64,000 nt of DNA from contig NZ_CP034767.1 of NCBI RefSeq assembly GCF_004005995.1, positions 3,428,501-3,492,500 of the forward strand, given 5' to 3'. Numbering within the stretch: position 1 is the first letter of the stretch; every line of letters begins with the position of its first letter. This DNA comes from Devosia sp. 1566 (lineage in GTDB: Bacteria > Pseudomonadota > Alphaproteobacteria > Rhizobiales > Devosiaceae). The notes beneath the pieces are model-generated. The model was not told the origin of the DNA. It saw only the letters and a program-made list of their open reading frames with translations, and made no database searches. Position numbers and translations under genes: made by a program. Shown in pieces: positions 8,575-18,296 of the stretch.

Positions 8575-9453
8575 ATGCTCAACAACGTTTCACTACCCGC
8601 TCTTCGCGCTTTTGAGGCTGCCAGCCGCCTAGGTTCGTTTCGCGACGCAGCGGGTGAGCTCGGCCTCTCCGCTAGCGCCATCAGCCACGCCGTGCTGGGG
8701 CTCGAACGCGCTCTGGGCGTGAGCCTGTTCGAACGTCATCACCGCGCAATCCGTCTCACCAGTGATGGCAGCATGCTGATGCGACATGCCACCGCCGCGT
8801 TCGAGGAATTGCGCATTGGTCTTGAGCAGGTTGCTTCGATCCGCTCCGGGCTTTTGCGGCTGCATTGCGCGCCGACTTTTGCCATCCAGGTACTGTCGCC
8901 GCGACTGCCACGGTTCCTCGCGGAAAATCCTGGCCTTGAGGTAAAGATCGCCGCAAGCACCGAATATGCTCGTTTTTCGGATGGGGAGTTTGACGCCGAC
9001 ATCGTCTATGGCCGGCCAAAAGAAGAAGGCATTACGATTCTGCCGATCGGAGAGGAAACCATCGGCCCGCTGTGCTCACCTGAACTGGCTCGCAGCATCA
9101 AAGCAGCTTCGGACCTGCGAAGCGTGGCACTGATCCGCAGCGATCTCAAACGCGTACAATGGGCTGACTGGTTCGACGCCAATGACCTCGACTCCGTGCC
9201 CAAGCCCCACATGAGCTTCGACCGGAGTTTTATGGCGATCGCGGCCGCCGCAAACGGGTTGGGCGTGGCGCTCGAGTCGCATTGGCTAGCTGAGCCCGAG
9301 ATGCGCAGCGGACGTCTGGTGGCGCCGCTCCAGGGGTTTGCTAAGGATATCAGCTATGAGGGGCACTTCTTGTGCCACCCGAGATCGGGAGAACGACGTC
9401 AACTGGTTAGGCGGTTGTCGGAGTGGTTAGAACGGGAATTGGCTGATCACTAG
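8575..9453 (+). CDS. LysR-family regulator, GcvA-like
   Basis: 292 aa. The N-terminal helix-turn-helix (LPALRAFEAASRLGSFRDAAGELGLSASAISHAVLGLERALGVSLFERHHRAIRLT, residues 7-62) is of the GcvA type. The effector domain runs from about residue 90 to 285. It is divergent from the SDR/transketolase/TRAP operon and is the obvious candidate to control it. A perfect LysR-type palindrome overlaps its own ribosome-binding region, which suggests autorepression. No inducer can be assigned. Confidence 0.92.
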   Translation: MLNNVSLPALRAFEAASRLGSFRDAAGELGLSASAISHAVLGLERALGVSLFERHHRAIRLTSDGSMLMRHATAAFEELRIGLEQVASIRSGLLRLHCAPTFAIQVLSPRLPRFLAENPGLEVKIAASTEYARFSDGEFDADIVYGRPKEEGITILPIGEETIGPLCSPELARSIKAASDLRSVALIRSDLKRVQWADWFDANDLDSVPKPHMSFDRSFMAIAAAANGLGVALESHWLAEPEMRSGRLVAPLQGFAKDISYEGHFLCHPRSGERRQLVRRLSEWLERELADH

Positions 9454-9888
9454 AGATCTCGGATAGAGTTCGTCCCACTGCTCGGTGATTAGGAATGGCA
9501 GCTTTCGGGAGGTCACAGCTCGACAACGAATGACCGACATGGGGTCGTGAACTGCCGGACAGATACGCGCCCCGCTCCGGACGTTCAACCTATCCCGTCA
9601 AGATCCTAAGAGCCGCCATTCCTGGCTCCGCGGATTGTTGCTCTTGCAGCCCGCTTTGGCTGAAGAAGAAACGAAGTGCGTAGCTCACAGAAGATTCTGC
9701 AGCCGCAGGAGGGCCCGCTTTCTAAGCCGGCACGTCGCTCGCATGTGCAACCGAAACACCCTCAATAGCTCGATAAATCGTTAAATCGGGCTGCACCCCT
9801 TTCGGATATCTCTCCCGGGGAAAAGCCGAACTTGAAGAACTTAGAGTTGCGCAAGAACTCAGTCACTCCGTGATTTTAAGGGGGCGCG
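9454..9888. other. 435-bp intergenic region, no gene seen
   Basis: No frame here has recognisable protein features, and I found no tRNA or clear terminator. The region separates the LysR gene from the export trio and may mark the left side of an accessory segment. The stretch around 9490-9560 (with AATGACCGACATGGGGTCG) has the look of a decayed or dispersed alphaproteobacterial intergenic sequence, but I cannot verify that. The promoter of the export operon must lie near the right end; no strong -35/-10 pair stands out. Confidence 0.35.
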
Positions 9889-10956
9889 ATGGCCAAGATC
9901 CGATCTTGGTGGGCACTGGCCTTGGTGGTCGTCGTCCTGGGTGCAGTGGGGTTTCTGGCCTGGCAAAGACTATCCGCCGAAGACGAGTTACAAGGCATCG
10001 CCTCGGGCAACGGACGTATCGAGGCGACCGAGATCGATATCTCGGCGCTGTCGGCAGGCAGGATAGACCGGATCGAGGCGGAGGAAGGCGAGTTCGTGCA
10101 CCAGGGCGATGTCCTGGTGCAGATGGACCTCATGCAGCTCGAGGCCCGCAAGCACCAGGCTGAGGCAGAGCTGCGCCGTGCAACGATTGGCGTGGAAACG
10201 GCAAACAACCTTGTCACCCAGGCCGAGGCCGAGCAACGGGCGGCGGCTGCTGCCGTCGAACAGGCCGAGGCAGCGCGGGCAGCAGCGGCAGCGCGGCTAG
10301 CACGTACGGAGGCGCTGGCCGGAAGGGACGTCGCAACGCAACAGTCGCTGGACGATGCGACTGCCCAAAACCAGCAGGCCGAGGCCGCCGTCGCCTCGGC
10401 CGAGGCCTCGCTGGCGGCCAGCGAGGCCAAGATCAACACGGCCCGCGCCCAGGTCATCGACGCAGAGGCCGCGGTCGAGGCGGCGCAGGCTGCGCTTGAA
10501 GCGGTGCAGGTCTCCATCGATGACGCCACCCTCGAGTCCCCGCGTGACGGCCGGGTTCAGTATCGCATCGCCCAAGATGGGGAGGTTGTGGGAGCGGGCA
10601 GCCGCATCCTCAATCTCGTCGATCTCGAAGATGTCTACATGACCTTCTTCCTGCCAACCGCCGCAGCAGGGCAGTTGGATGTCGGGGCTGAAGCCCGGCT
10701 GGTTCTGGATGCCGCGCCTGAATATGTCATCCCGGCGCGCATCTCCTATGTCGCGGATGTCGCGCAGTTCACCCCCAAAACCATCGAGACAGCCGATGAG
10801 CGCGAAAAGCTGATGTTCCGCGTGCGCGCCCAAGTTGATCCCGCGCTGCTGGAAAAATACAGCAATTTCGTCAAGGCCGGCATGCCCGGCACAGCCTATG
10901 TCCGCATCGATCCCAATGTCGAATGGCCCCAATTCTTGGGAAATCTTCTCGAATGA
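9889..10956 (+). CDS. HlyD-family membrane fusion protein (YhiI-like)
   Basis: 355 aa. A single N-terminal membrane anchor (residues 6-24) is followed by a biotinyl-lipoyl half ([39 protein letters not shown]), a long alanine/glutamate-rich coiled coil (about 80-215) and a second half-lipoyl and beta-barrel region ([26 protein letters not shown]). This is the layout of periplasmic adaptor proteins of tripartite exporters. Its stop overlaps the ATG of the RbbA-like gene. With the two downstream genes it matches the E. coli yhiI-rbbA-yhhJ arrangement. It probably links the inner-membrane ABC exporter to an outer-membrane channel; no TolC gene is nearby. Confidence 0.93.
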   Translation: MAKIRSWWALALVVVVLGAVGFLAWQRLSAEDELQGIASGNGRIEATEIDISALSAGRIDRIEAEEGEFVHQGDVLVQMDLMQLEARKHQAEAELRRATIGVETANNLVTQAEAEQRAAAAAVEQAEAARAAAAARLARTEALAGRDVATQQSLDDATAQNQQAEAAVASAEASLAASEAKINTARAQVIDAEAAVEAAQAALEAVQVSIDDATLESPRDGRVQYRIAQDGEVVGAGSRILNLVDLEDVYMTFFLPTAAAGQLDVGAEARLVLDAAPEYVIPARISYVADVAQFTPKTIETADEREKLMFRVRAQVDPALLEKYSNFVKAGMPGTAYVRIDPNVEWPQFLGNLLE

Positions 10957-13712
10957 CCGGGCCGCAACGGCAATTGCCGCCGGTCGTTGCCGTCGCCGAC
11001 GTGTCGCACAGTTTTGGCAAGACCATTGCCCTCGATCAGGTGACGCTCGACATACAGCCGGGCCGAATGGTCGGCCTGATCGGCCCCGACGGCGTTGGCA
11101 AGTCCACGTTGCTCTCGCTCATCGGCGGGGCGCGGACCATCCAGCAAGGAAAGGTCATCTGTTTTGGCGGCGACATGGCCGATGCCCGGCACCGTCGCCT
11201 AACCTGTCCGCAAATCGCTTACATGCCGCAGGGGCTTGGAAAGAACCTTTATCCGGCATTGTCGGTTAGCGAGAACCTGGATTTCTTCGGCCGGCTGTTC
11301 GGCCATGATCTGGCCGAGCGTGAGCGGCGCATCACCTCATTGCTGGCGGCGACAGACATGTCCCCCTTCCGCGACCGTCCGGCGGGCAAGCTTTCGGGGG
11401 GAATGAAGCAGAAGCTGGGTCTCTGCTGCGCGCTGATCCACGACCCCGATCTGCTGATCCTAGACGAGCCCACGACGGGGGTCGACCCGCTGTCGCGCCG
11501 CCAGTTCTGGGAGTTGATCAACCGCATCCGCCGGGAGCGCCCGACCATGGGCGTTATCGTGGCGACTGCCTACCTGGAGGAAGCCGAGAGCTTTGACTGG
11601 CTTATAGCCATGGACGCGGGGCGCATCCTGGCCAAGGGAACTCCTGGCGAACTGCTGGCAAGCACCGGGACCGACAACCTGGACGCTGCCTTCGTCGCGC
11701 TGCTGCCCCCAAGCAAGAGCGCGGTCCACGAGCCGGTGGCAATCGCTCCGCGCCTGCCCAGCCCGGAAATCGCCATCGAGGCGCAGCACCTGACCAAGCG
11801 CTTCGGCGACTTCACCGCCGTGGACGATGTCAGCTTCAGCATCGGCAAAGGCGAGATCTTCGGCTTTCTGGGATCCAATGGCTGCGGCAAGACCACTACC
11901 ATGAAGCTGCTGACCGGACTTCTCGAACCTTCGCAAGGCAGCGCCGAGCTTTTCGGCGAGAAGCTGGACTCCGGGGACATGGCTGTCCGCCGCCGGGTCG
12001 GCTACATGAGCCAGTCCTTCTCGCTATACTCAGAACTGACGGTTCGGCAGAACCTTATTCTGCACGCCCGCCTGTTCGACCTCGCGGCGGACACAATTCC
12101 GCAAAGGGTTGAGACAGTGCTCGACCGGTTCGGCCTCAGGGAAGAGGCCGAAGATCTTCCCGGCGATCTTCCCCTCGGGATCCGGCAGCGGCTGTCGCTC
12201 GCTGTAGCGATGATGCACGGGCCCGAACTCCTGATACTCGATGAACCGACCTCTGGCGTCGATCCGATTGCCCGAGACGGCTTTTGGCGCATGTTGGGCA
12301 GGCTCTCGCGCGAGGATGGGGTCACGATCTTCGTATCTACCCACTTCATGAACGAAGCGGAGCTTTGCGACCGCATTTCGCTGATGCACGCCGGACGCGT
12401 CTTGGTCAGCGATACGGCGGACGCGATCAAGCAGAGCAAAGGGGCCAGCACGCTGGACGAGGCTTTCATAGCCTATCTGCAGGAGGCCATGGGCCCACAA
12501 CTGGATGAAGGAGCCAAGGCGGAAGATGCCGCCCTGCCCTTGCCAGCCGGCGCCGCCCCCCCTGCCCTCGGTTCGAAGTCGCCCGGCTTCAGCCTGCGGC
12601 GGCTGTTCAGCTATTCATGGATCGAGGCGTTGCAACTGCGACGCGATCCCATTCGCCTGACCATGGCGGCGATCGGGAGCGTGATCCTGATGTTCGTGAT
12701 CGGCTATGGCATCAACATGGATGTCAAGGACCTGAACTTTGCCGTCCTCGACCGCGACCAGACTAGCGCCAGCCGCGACTACATCCTCGACCTCGCGGGA
12801 TCATCCTATTTCAACCAGACCGAGCCGCTGACGAGTTATGAGGACCTTGATGCCCGGATGAAGACCGGCACCCTAAGCCTTGCTATCGAAATCCCCCCGG
12901 GCTTTGCGCGCGACCTGGCTCGTGGCCGTCCGGTCGAGATCGGGGCCTGGATCGACGGGGCCAATCCAAGCCGCGCCCAAACGGTGCAGGGCTATGCGCA
13001 GGGGATTCACGCAGACTGGCTGACGCGACAGGCCCGCGCTTTGTACGGGGATGCGGCCGTGCAGGGCGATTTCGCGATCGAGGCACGCTTCCGCTACAAT
13101 CCTAATGTCGCCAGTATCGTCGCCATCGTTCCGGCCGTCATTCCACTGCTGCTGCTGGTCATCCCGGCCATCCTGACCACCCTCAGTGTCGTGCGGGAAA
13201 AGGAACTTGGCTCCATCATCAATTTCTACGTCACTCCCGTGACCAGGGTCGAGTTCCTGCTGGGCAAGCAGCTTCCCTATGTGATCCTGGCCATGCTGAA
13301 CTTTCTCGCCCTGACGGCTTTGGCCATGCTGGCGATGGGCGTGCCCTTTACCGGCAGCTTCGTTGCCTTCTCGCTGGCTGCCTTGCTGTACGTCATTGCC
13401 GCAACAGGGATCGGGCTGCTGACCTCGACCTTCCTGCGCAGCCAGGTGGCGGCGCTGTTTGCGACCGCGCTGATCACGATCATCCCGGCCGCCCAGTATT
13501 CGGGCATGATCAACCCGGTATCGTCCCTGCAGGGTGCGGGCCGGATCATCGGCGAAATCTTTCCGACGACCTGGTTCATCATCGTTTCGCGCGGTGCCTT
13601 TGCCAAGGGGCTGGGGCTGGACGATCTCGGAATGTCGCTTGTCGCCCTGGCAGCCGCAGTGCCGGTGATCCTGGGATTGAGCGTCCTTTTGCTGCGGAAA
13701 CAGGACAGATGA
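10953..13712 (+). CDS. RbbA/YhiH-like ABC exporter: two ATPase domains fused to ABC-2 permease
   Basis: 919 aa from the ATG at 10953 (ATGA overlap with the HlyD stop), close to E. coli RbbA (about 911 aa). ATPase 1 has Walker [10 protein letters not shown] near residue 45, signature LSGGMKQK near 148 and [13 protein letters not shown]. ATPase 2 has GSNGCGKTT near 306, a degenerate signature LPLGIRQR near 408 and [13 protein letters not shown]. Residues from about 560 to the end form an ABC-2 permease with one early and several late membrane segments. Such fusions export drugs or other small molecules with a HlyD adaptor; E. coli RbbA is also reported to associate with ribosomes. Substrate unknown. 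Confidence 0.93.
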   Translation: MTGPQRQLPPVVAVADVSHSFGKTIALDQVTLDIQPGRMVGLIGPDGVGKSTLLSLIGGARTIQQGKVICFGGDMADARHRRLTCPQIAYMPQGLGKNLYPALSVSENLDFFGRLFGHDLAERERRITSLLAATDMSPFRDRPAGKLSGGMKQKLGLCCALIHDPDLLILDEPTTGVDPLSRRQFWELINRIRRERPTMGVIVATAYLEEAESFDWLIAMDAGRILAKGTPGELLASTGTDNLDAAFVALLPPSKSAVHEPVAIAPRLPSPEIAIEAQHLTKRFGDFTAVDDVSFSIGKGEIFGFLGSNGCGKTTTMKLLTGLLEPSQGSAELFGEKLDSGDMAVRRRVGYMSQSFSLYSELTVRQNLILHARLFDLAADTIPQRVETVLDRFGLREEAEDLPGDLPLGIRQRLSLAVAMMHGPELLILDEPTSGVDPIARDGFWRMLGRLSREDGVTIFVSTHFMNEAELCDRISLMHAGRVLVSDTADAIKQSKGASTLDEAFIAYLQEAMGPQLDEGAKAEDAALPLPAGAAPPALGSKSPGFSLRRLFSYSWIEALQLRRDPIRLTMAAIGSVILMFVIGYGINMDVKDLNFAVLDRDQTSASRDYILDLAGSSYFNQTEPLTSYEDLDARMKTGTLSLAIEIPPGFARDLARGRPVEIGAWIDGANPSRAQTVQGYAQGIHADWLTRQARALYGDAAVQGDFAIEARFRYNPNVASIVAIVPAVIPLLLLVIPAILTTLSVVREKELGSIINFYVTPVTRVEFLLGKQLPYVILAMLNFLALTALAMLAMGVPFTGSFVAFSLAALLYVIAATGIGLLTSTFLRSQVAALFATALITIIPAAQYSGMINPVSSLQGAGRIIGEIFPTTWFIIVSRGAFAKGLGLDDLGMSLVALAAAVPVILGLSVLLLRKQDR

Positions 13713-14818
13713 GGCTGAGCAACGTTTGGAACCTGGGTGTCAAGGAGTTGCAGGGGCTGTGGCGCGATCCCGCACTGCTGCTGCTGATCGGCTATGCCTT
13801 CTCGCTCTCCATCTATACAGCCGGCCGCGCCTCCCCGGACAATCTGTCGAATGCCACTATCGGCATTGTTGACGAGGACCGCTCGACGCTTTCCGATCGC
13901 ATCGCCGCCGCATTCATGCCGCCCCACTTCGTGCCGGAGCAGATCACCACGTCCGAGATGGACAGCCGTATGGACCAGGGCCGCGACACCTTTACGCTCG
14001 ACATCCCTCCCGATTTCGAACGCGATCTGCTGGCAGGTCATGCGCCCGCGATCCAGTTGAACATCGATGCCACACGGATGAGCCAGGCCTTTACGGGCAG
14101 CGGCTATATCCAGCAGATCCTCAACGCGGAAGTCGCGGAATTCCTAGCGGGCTACCGCGCGCCGACCTCTCTGCCAGTGGCACTGGAGCTGCGGTCGCGC
14201 TACAACCCCGAGCTTGATCCAGGCTGGTTCGGGGCCATTTCCAGCGTGATCACCTCGATAACCATGCTGTCCCTCATCCTGACGGGAGCCGCCCTGATCC
14301 GTGAAAAGGAGCATGGCACCGTCGAGCATCTGCTCGTCATGCCCGTCGCGGCGGCCGAGATCATGCTGTCCAAGATCTGGTCGATGGGACTGGTTGTGCT
14401 TCTGGCATCGGCCTTTGCGATCATCGTCGTGGTGCAGATGCTTCTGCAGGTGCCGGTGGCGGGCTCACTGCCCCTGTTTATCCTTGCCTCGGTGCTGATG
14501 CTATTTGCCATGACCTCGATGGGCATCTTCCTTGCCACGGTCGCCGGCTCGATGCCGCAGTTCGGCCTGCTGATCATGCTGGTGCTGCTGCCGCTGCAAA
14601 TCCTGTCGGGCGCCATGACCCCGCGTGAAAGCATGCCCCGGATCATCCAGGACATCATGCTCCTAGCACCCAACACGCATTTCGTCATTCTGTCGCAAGG
14701 CATCCTGTTTCGCGGCGCAGGCCTGAGCGTAGTCTGGCCCAATCTGTTGGGGCTTGCGCTCATTGGAGCCGGACTATTCGCCCTTGCCTTGCGTCAGTTC
14801 CGCCGCTTCTTGACGTGA
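13709..14818 (+). CDS. ABC-2 type permease (YhhJ-like)
   Basis: 369 aa. One N-terminal membrane segment (about residues 20-35), a large periplasmic domain (about 45-170, [18 protein letters not shown]) and five C-terminal segments with the conserved [17 protein letters not shown] near residue 196 are typical of ABC-2/YhhJ permeases. It overlaps the RbbA-like gene by ATGA and is the last gene of the export trio. It probably pairs with the permease domain fused to RbbA to build the channel. The flanking IS110 element follows about 60-150 bases downstream. Confidence 0.93.
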   Translation: MRLSNVWNLGVKELQGLWRDPALLLLIGYAFSLSIYTAGRASPDNLSNATIGIVDEDRSTLSDRIAAAFMPPHFVPEQITTSEMDSRMDQGRDTFTLDIPPDFERDLLAGHAPAIQLNIDATRMSQAFTGSGYIQQILNAEVAEFLAGYRAPTSLPVALELRSRYNPELDPGWFGAISSVITSITMLSLILTGAALIREKEHGTVEHLLVMPVAAAEIMLSKIWSMGLVVLLASAFAIIVVVQMLLQVPVAGSLPLFILASVLMLFAMTSMGIFLATVAGSMPQFGLLIMLVLLPLQILSGAMTPRESMPRIIQDIMLLAPNTHFVILSQGILFRGAGLSVVWPNLLGLALIGAGLFALALRQFRRFLT

Positions 14819-15045
14819 CCCGCGCCCAGCCGCTTTCAGACAAACTTGACAGTGCGCTATATCTTAAATGCGCTCATTTGCCGTCGGGCTGAAAGGCGCC
14901 CCATGCACGAACCCGCGTCGCGGGAGCGGTGGCCACCCACGATGTGGCAGTGGTGTTCGACATCTAGCCAGGTGGCTGTCCCCCGATAGGATGAAGAACG
15001 GGCTCACGATCGCAACCGGGCCCAAGCATCGCACGGAGGACAGCC

Positions 15046-16076
15046 ATGAAGCAGTATATTGGTCTGGACGTTTCCATGAAAGAGACAGCAATATCGATCC
15101 GGCAGGACGGCAAGAGGATTTGGCGGGGCAAGTGTGCATCGAACCCGCAGCTGCTCGCGGCGGTGATCCGCAAACGCGCTCCACATGCCCAACGTGTGGT
15201 GTTCGAGACGGGGCCGCTGTCGGTGTGGTTCTACCATGCGCTGACGGCAGAGGAACTGCCGGTGATCTGCATCGATGCGCGGCATGCCAAAGCCGCACTA
15301 GACATGGCTGCGAACAAGACCGACGCGAACGATGCCGATGGCTTGGCACATCTGGCCGAGGTCGGCTTCTACCGAGAGGTTCGCGTTAAGGGTTTCGACA
15401 GCATGCTGATCCGGACGCTGATCACGGCGCGGAACCAGCTCCTCAAAATGCGTCTGCAGATATCCAACCAGATCCGTGGGTTGATGAAGACGTTTGGCCT
15501 GGTCGTGCCCAAGGGCGCCGGCAGCGTGTTCGAGCGCAACGTTCGCGACCTCTTGCAGGGCGAAGAGAAGCTGGCACACATCAATATTCCAATGCTTCAG
15601 GCATGGGTGATATCCGCCACCAATCAGCAACGCTGAGCAAGGAGCTGGTCGTGATGACGCGGGAGGACCAGCGCTGCCGTCTGCTCATGTCAGTGCCTGG
15701 TGTCGGCACCGTCACAGCCACCGCCTTTGCTGCTGCCGTGGAAGATCCGGCGAACTTCAGGAACTCTCGCGCCGTCGGCGCATGGGTAGGTCTGACCCCC
15801 AGGCGCTACCAGTCGGGGGAGGTCGATCATGACGGTCATATCTCGCGCCGTGGCGACAATCAGCTGCGCGGCCTCTTATATGAAGCGGCCGCGGTCATCC
15901 TGAACCGGTCGAGAGATACCAGTAGCCTGCGAAGCTGGGCGTTGGAGCTGAAAGAGCGGCTCGGCTTCAAGCGAACGGCCGTGGCCCTGGCGCGCAAGCT
16001 GGCCGTGATCATGCATGCCATGCTCCGGACGGGCGAACTGTTCGATCCGCACGCAGGAAGGCTGGTAGCCGCATGA
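15046..16076 (+). pseudogene. IS110-family transposase, broken by a frameshift
   Basis: Frame A (15046-15636) encodes the RuvC-like DEDD domain: YIGLD (Asp8), VVFETGP (Glu54), CIDARHAKAAL and NKTDANDADGLA (Asp93-Asp98). Frame B (from about 15603 to 16076) encodes the transposase_20 domain: SVPGVGTVTATAF, VGAWVGLTPR and the ISRRGDNQLR segment that contains the catalytic serine of the family. The two halves together would be about 343 aa, the normal length. The joint needs a -1 shift near 15600, and I see no slippery heptamer there. A simple indel, or a sequencing error, is more likely than programmed frameshifting. Confidence 0.88.
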
Positions 16077-16125
16077 GCCCACAGCCGCTTGCCTGCGACG
16101 ATTTCTTTAGCTCGTTCAACCCATA

Positions 16126-16165
16126 GCGTCCTTACAGGACGCACCGTGTCGTCCCTGCCGGGACG
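16126..16165 (+). other. Two tandem short hairpins after the transposase
   Basis: GCGTCC-ttaca-GGACGC (16126-16142) and CGTCCC-tgcc-GGGACG (16150-16165) stand seven bases apart just beyond the transposase stop. They may be the right end of the IS110 element, a terminator pair without T-run, or protein-recognition structures. Confidence 0.45.
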
Positions 16166-16433
16166 TGGCTGAGATCATTCCGAGAAGCGGGAAGCAACTG
16201 CCTCGTTTAGCAGATTGCGTAACGAACATAGGAAGATCTCACCAGCGAAACTCATCCTGCGGCGATCCACCTTACATCGACCGCGTAGACGACCCTGTAC
16301 CCGGCATACGAACGAACAAGCGTCGGCGATAAGGCGAAAAAGGAAGATTGCCTTGCACATACCCCCTTGACGGCTAGGCGATTAGACGACCCGCTTCGCG
16401 GGAGGGTGAGCGCGGTTGGTTCAGCGTCATCAT
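16166..16433. other. Gap between IS110 element and truncated integrase
   Basis: About 270 bases without a recognisable gene. The minus-strand frame at 16175-16360 has no family features. This is where the catalytic half of the interrupted integrase would be expected, but it is absent, so the segment probably reflects deletion or replacement. Confidence 0.35.
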
Positions 16434-17105
16434 TTAAGCCTTTGAGCGGCGCGCGATCGGCAACGCCGTACGGTCCCGGTTGCCCGCGATGATCTGGGCG
16501 GTCGACAGTTCAGCCATGCCGGCGCGCTTGCTGACATTGCCCGGCCAGTACTGCATTTCCGAAACATAGTCCTGCAGGTGCTTGCCGGTATACTGGTCGA
16601 CAGGAAGGTCCCCCGCCAGCTCGAGGAAAGTCCTGGCACGCAGGCGCAACGACTTGAGATCGGCATGCTCCTCGCCGTCCGCCGCAATGCGCATTGTCAG
16701 ATAGGCGGCCAAGTTTTCGCTGAAGGTGGGGACGCCGGACGCCTGATGGATTGCGGATGTAGCGGGCACCATTGGCGGCGGGGCCTGAACAAGGAGGGTG
16801 GCGCGAGAAGCGGTTGCGGTCAGCACGGCGGCAGCTCTTTCCGGGTCTCCGGCATGCTGCAACACATCCTGCAGCGCCCCGCGCACCAATGTATCGGCAT
16901 TGCCGGTGACCGCGGCGATGCCTCCGGTGCCCTTGCCGACCTCGCCTTCCACTAGGCGGAGCGTATCGAGAGCGGCCCCAAGGCCCCGGGCAATGCCCAA
17001 TGCCTGCGACGGCTCGGCCATGGCTTTGCCGATCGCCGCCTGGCAGGCCGCCACCACTTGGGCCAGAAGATCCTGGCCCTCGTCATCGGAACGCGTATTT
17101 TCCAT
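16434..17105 (-). pseudogene. Truncated tyrosine-recombinase integrase (N-terminal and core-binding parts only)
   Basis: 223 aa from the ATG at 17105, which has AAGGAG nine bases upstream. Residues 120-210 look like the SAM-like core-binding domain of phage-type integrases (FSENLAAYLTMR, LRARTFLELAGDLPVDQYTGKHLQDYVSEMQ, YWPGNVSKR, STAQIIAGN). The protein stops about 12 residues later, before any catalytic Arg-His-x-x-Arg-Tyr domain, and neighbouring frames also close at once. It points away from the adjacent tRNA-Ser, as an integrase of a tRNA-integrated island would. I infer a dead remnant of a genomic island. Family assignment rests on pattern only. Confidence 0.65.
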
Positions 17106-17476
17106 CGCAACATGCTCCTTCTTCGACTCGGCCACTGCGAAGATCGCCCGACACATGGCGGCGAGCTGCAAGGCAAGACGCTCGGCAATCGCGGCGCGGA
17201 CGCGCCGCGATTGCCACACGAAGGATAGGGGTAGGCCTCGCAAGAACAAACCGAGATTTTACCAGGCTTGCCGGAAGCCGGATCTGGAGGCGCCATCCGG
17301 CCGGCGATCCGGTCAGGTGCCGGGACAACCGTTGCCGCTTGGGCCGGTCCGGGGATGGTACATTGGGTGGTTCAATAGGCGAATGGGACACGAACGACAC
17401 CGTTGTGAGGGCGTCTACATCGCGCGTAGTCCCGGAAAACGGGGACTTTTCAAACCGGGATCCCGGCTAGGAAAAC
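17106..17476. other. Intergenic region between integrase remnant and tRNA-Ser
   Basis: No gene seen. CCGGGATCCCGG (17455-17466) is a perfect 12-bp palindrome just downstream of the minus-strand tRNA and may act as its terminator. The tRNA 3' end is the expected attachment site of the island, but I found no second copy of it in the window. Confidence 0.35.
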
Positions 17477-17566
17477 TGGCGGAGAGGGAGGGATTCGAAC
17501 CCCCGATGGAGTTGCCCCCATGCCGCATTTCGAGTGCGGTGCATTCAACCACTCTGCCACCTCTCC
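17477..17566 (-). tRNA. tRNA-Ser (anticodon CGA)
   Basis: A 90-base class II tRNA with acceptor stem GGAGAGG/CCUCUCC, anticodon loop CUCGAAA (anticodon CGA, reading UCG), an extended variable arm, the T-loop GUUCGAAUC and an encoded CCA. The truncated integrase lies just beyond its 3' end, the usual place for island integration. Confidence 0.96.
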
Positions 17567-17802
17567 GCGAGGTCATTCGGCACGCAAGGCGCACCCGGTC
17601 GACGGGGCGGCTTATGCCATAGCCTGAACGAGGCTGCAACTCCCGTTGTGGAGCAACTTTGTTTCCCTGCTGTCAGATGCAAGTGGGTAATGAACCGCTA
17701 TTTCCCCAGCACCGTGCCCGGCACAGCTGAAGGTGGGTGGTCCTTTGCCTTGGGCCCGCGTATTGGTAGTTACGATTCAACGCTTTGGTTCGCTGCATTT
17801 CC

Positions 17803-18294
17803 ATGGATTGTCTCGTAAATCTTTATGCTCGACCGATGGCAGAGCTGGCGAAGCGGGTCGAGGACGTGCAGGCCACCATTCGCGTGGCGCTGCCCCCCGA
17901 GCAGCACATCATCAAGGACTGGGTGCGCCGGCACTTCAGCGAATATTGGGTCAGCGAGGTCAGCGCCGCCATGGCTCACCAGCCGCCGGGATGCCTGATT
18001 GCCGTGTCTGACGGGGAACTGGTGGGCTTTGCCTGTTATGACGCCACTGCTCGCGGGTTCTTTGGCCCCACCGGGGTCGCCGAACAGCAGCGCGGCAAGG
18101 GCATCGGGCTGGCGCTCCTGTCGGCAACGCTCCAGGCCATGAAGGCGCAAGGCTATGCCTATGCGATCATCGGCGGTGTGGGCCCGGTCGAATTCTACAG
18201 CAAGGCCGCAGGAGCGATACCCATCTTCAATGAGGGGGAAGACATCTACCAGGGCCTGCTGCGTCTCAAGCCAATCGCGGAGTTGCAGAACTGA
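17803..18294 (+). CDS. GNAT-family N-acetyltransferase
   Basis: 163 aa from the ATG at 17803; an upstream in-frame TTG would add six residues. The acetyl-CoA-binding motif A is clear (GVAEQQRGKGIGLALLSATLQAMKAQGYAYAIIGG, about residues 94-128), followed by GPVEFYSKAAGAIP. It ends two bases before the NagZ-like gene and begins the plus-strand cluster of hexosaminidase and peptide ABC transporter genes. An acetylation role in handling amino sugars or muropeptides is suggested by the context only. Confidence 0.85.
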   Translation: MDCLVNLYARPMAELAKRVEDVQATIRVALPPEQHIIKDWVRRHFSEYWVSEVSAAMAHQPPGCLIAVSDGELVGFACYDATARGFFGPTGVAEQQRGKGIGLALLSATLQAMKAQGYAYAIIGGVGPVEFYSKAAGAIPIFNEGEDIYQGLLRLKPIAELQN

Positions 18295-18296
18295 GC

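Larger units (their letters stand above)
14870..16175 (+). mobile_element. IS110-family insertion sequence (ends approximate)
   Basis: A DEDD-type IS110 transposase gene is preceded by about 170 bases of noncoding, hairpin-rich DNA (for example AGCCAGGTGGCT around 14971-14982) and followed by about 100 bases with two tandem hairpins. IS110 elements lack terminal inverted repeats and target duplications, so the ends cannot be fixed from this copy alone. In the IS110 group the long left noncoding end encodes the bridge RNA, and the 14870-15045 segment is the candidate. The element lies between the export trio and a truncated integrase. The transposase is frameshifted, so this copy is probably dead. 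Confidence 0.7.

Noticed and set aside
15590..15640. Programmed -1 frameshift in the IS110 transposase
   Set aside because: No slippery heptamer is visible at the joint, and IS110 transposases are normally a single frame; an indel is simpler.
17477..17566. tRNA-Ser 3' end as an attachment-site repeat
   Set aside because: I looked for a second copy of the tRNA 3' end in the window and found none, so no att pair is claimed.
16798..17622. Plus-strand frame of 274 codons
   Set aside because: Runs antisense through the integrase remnant and through tRNA-Ser.
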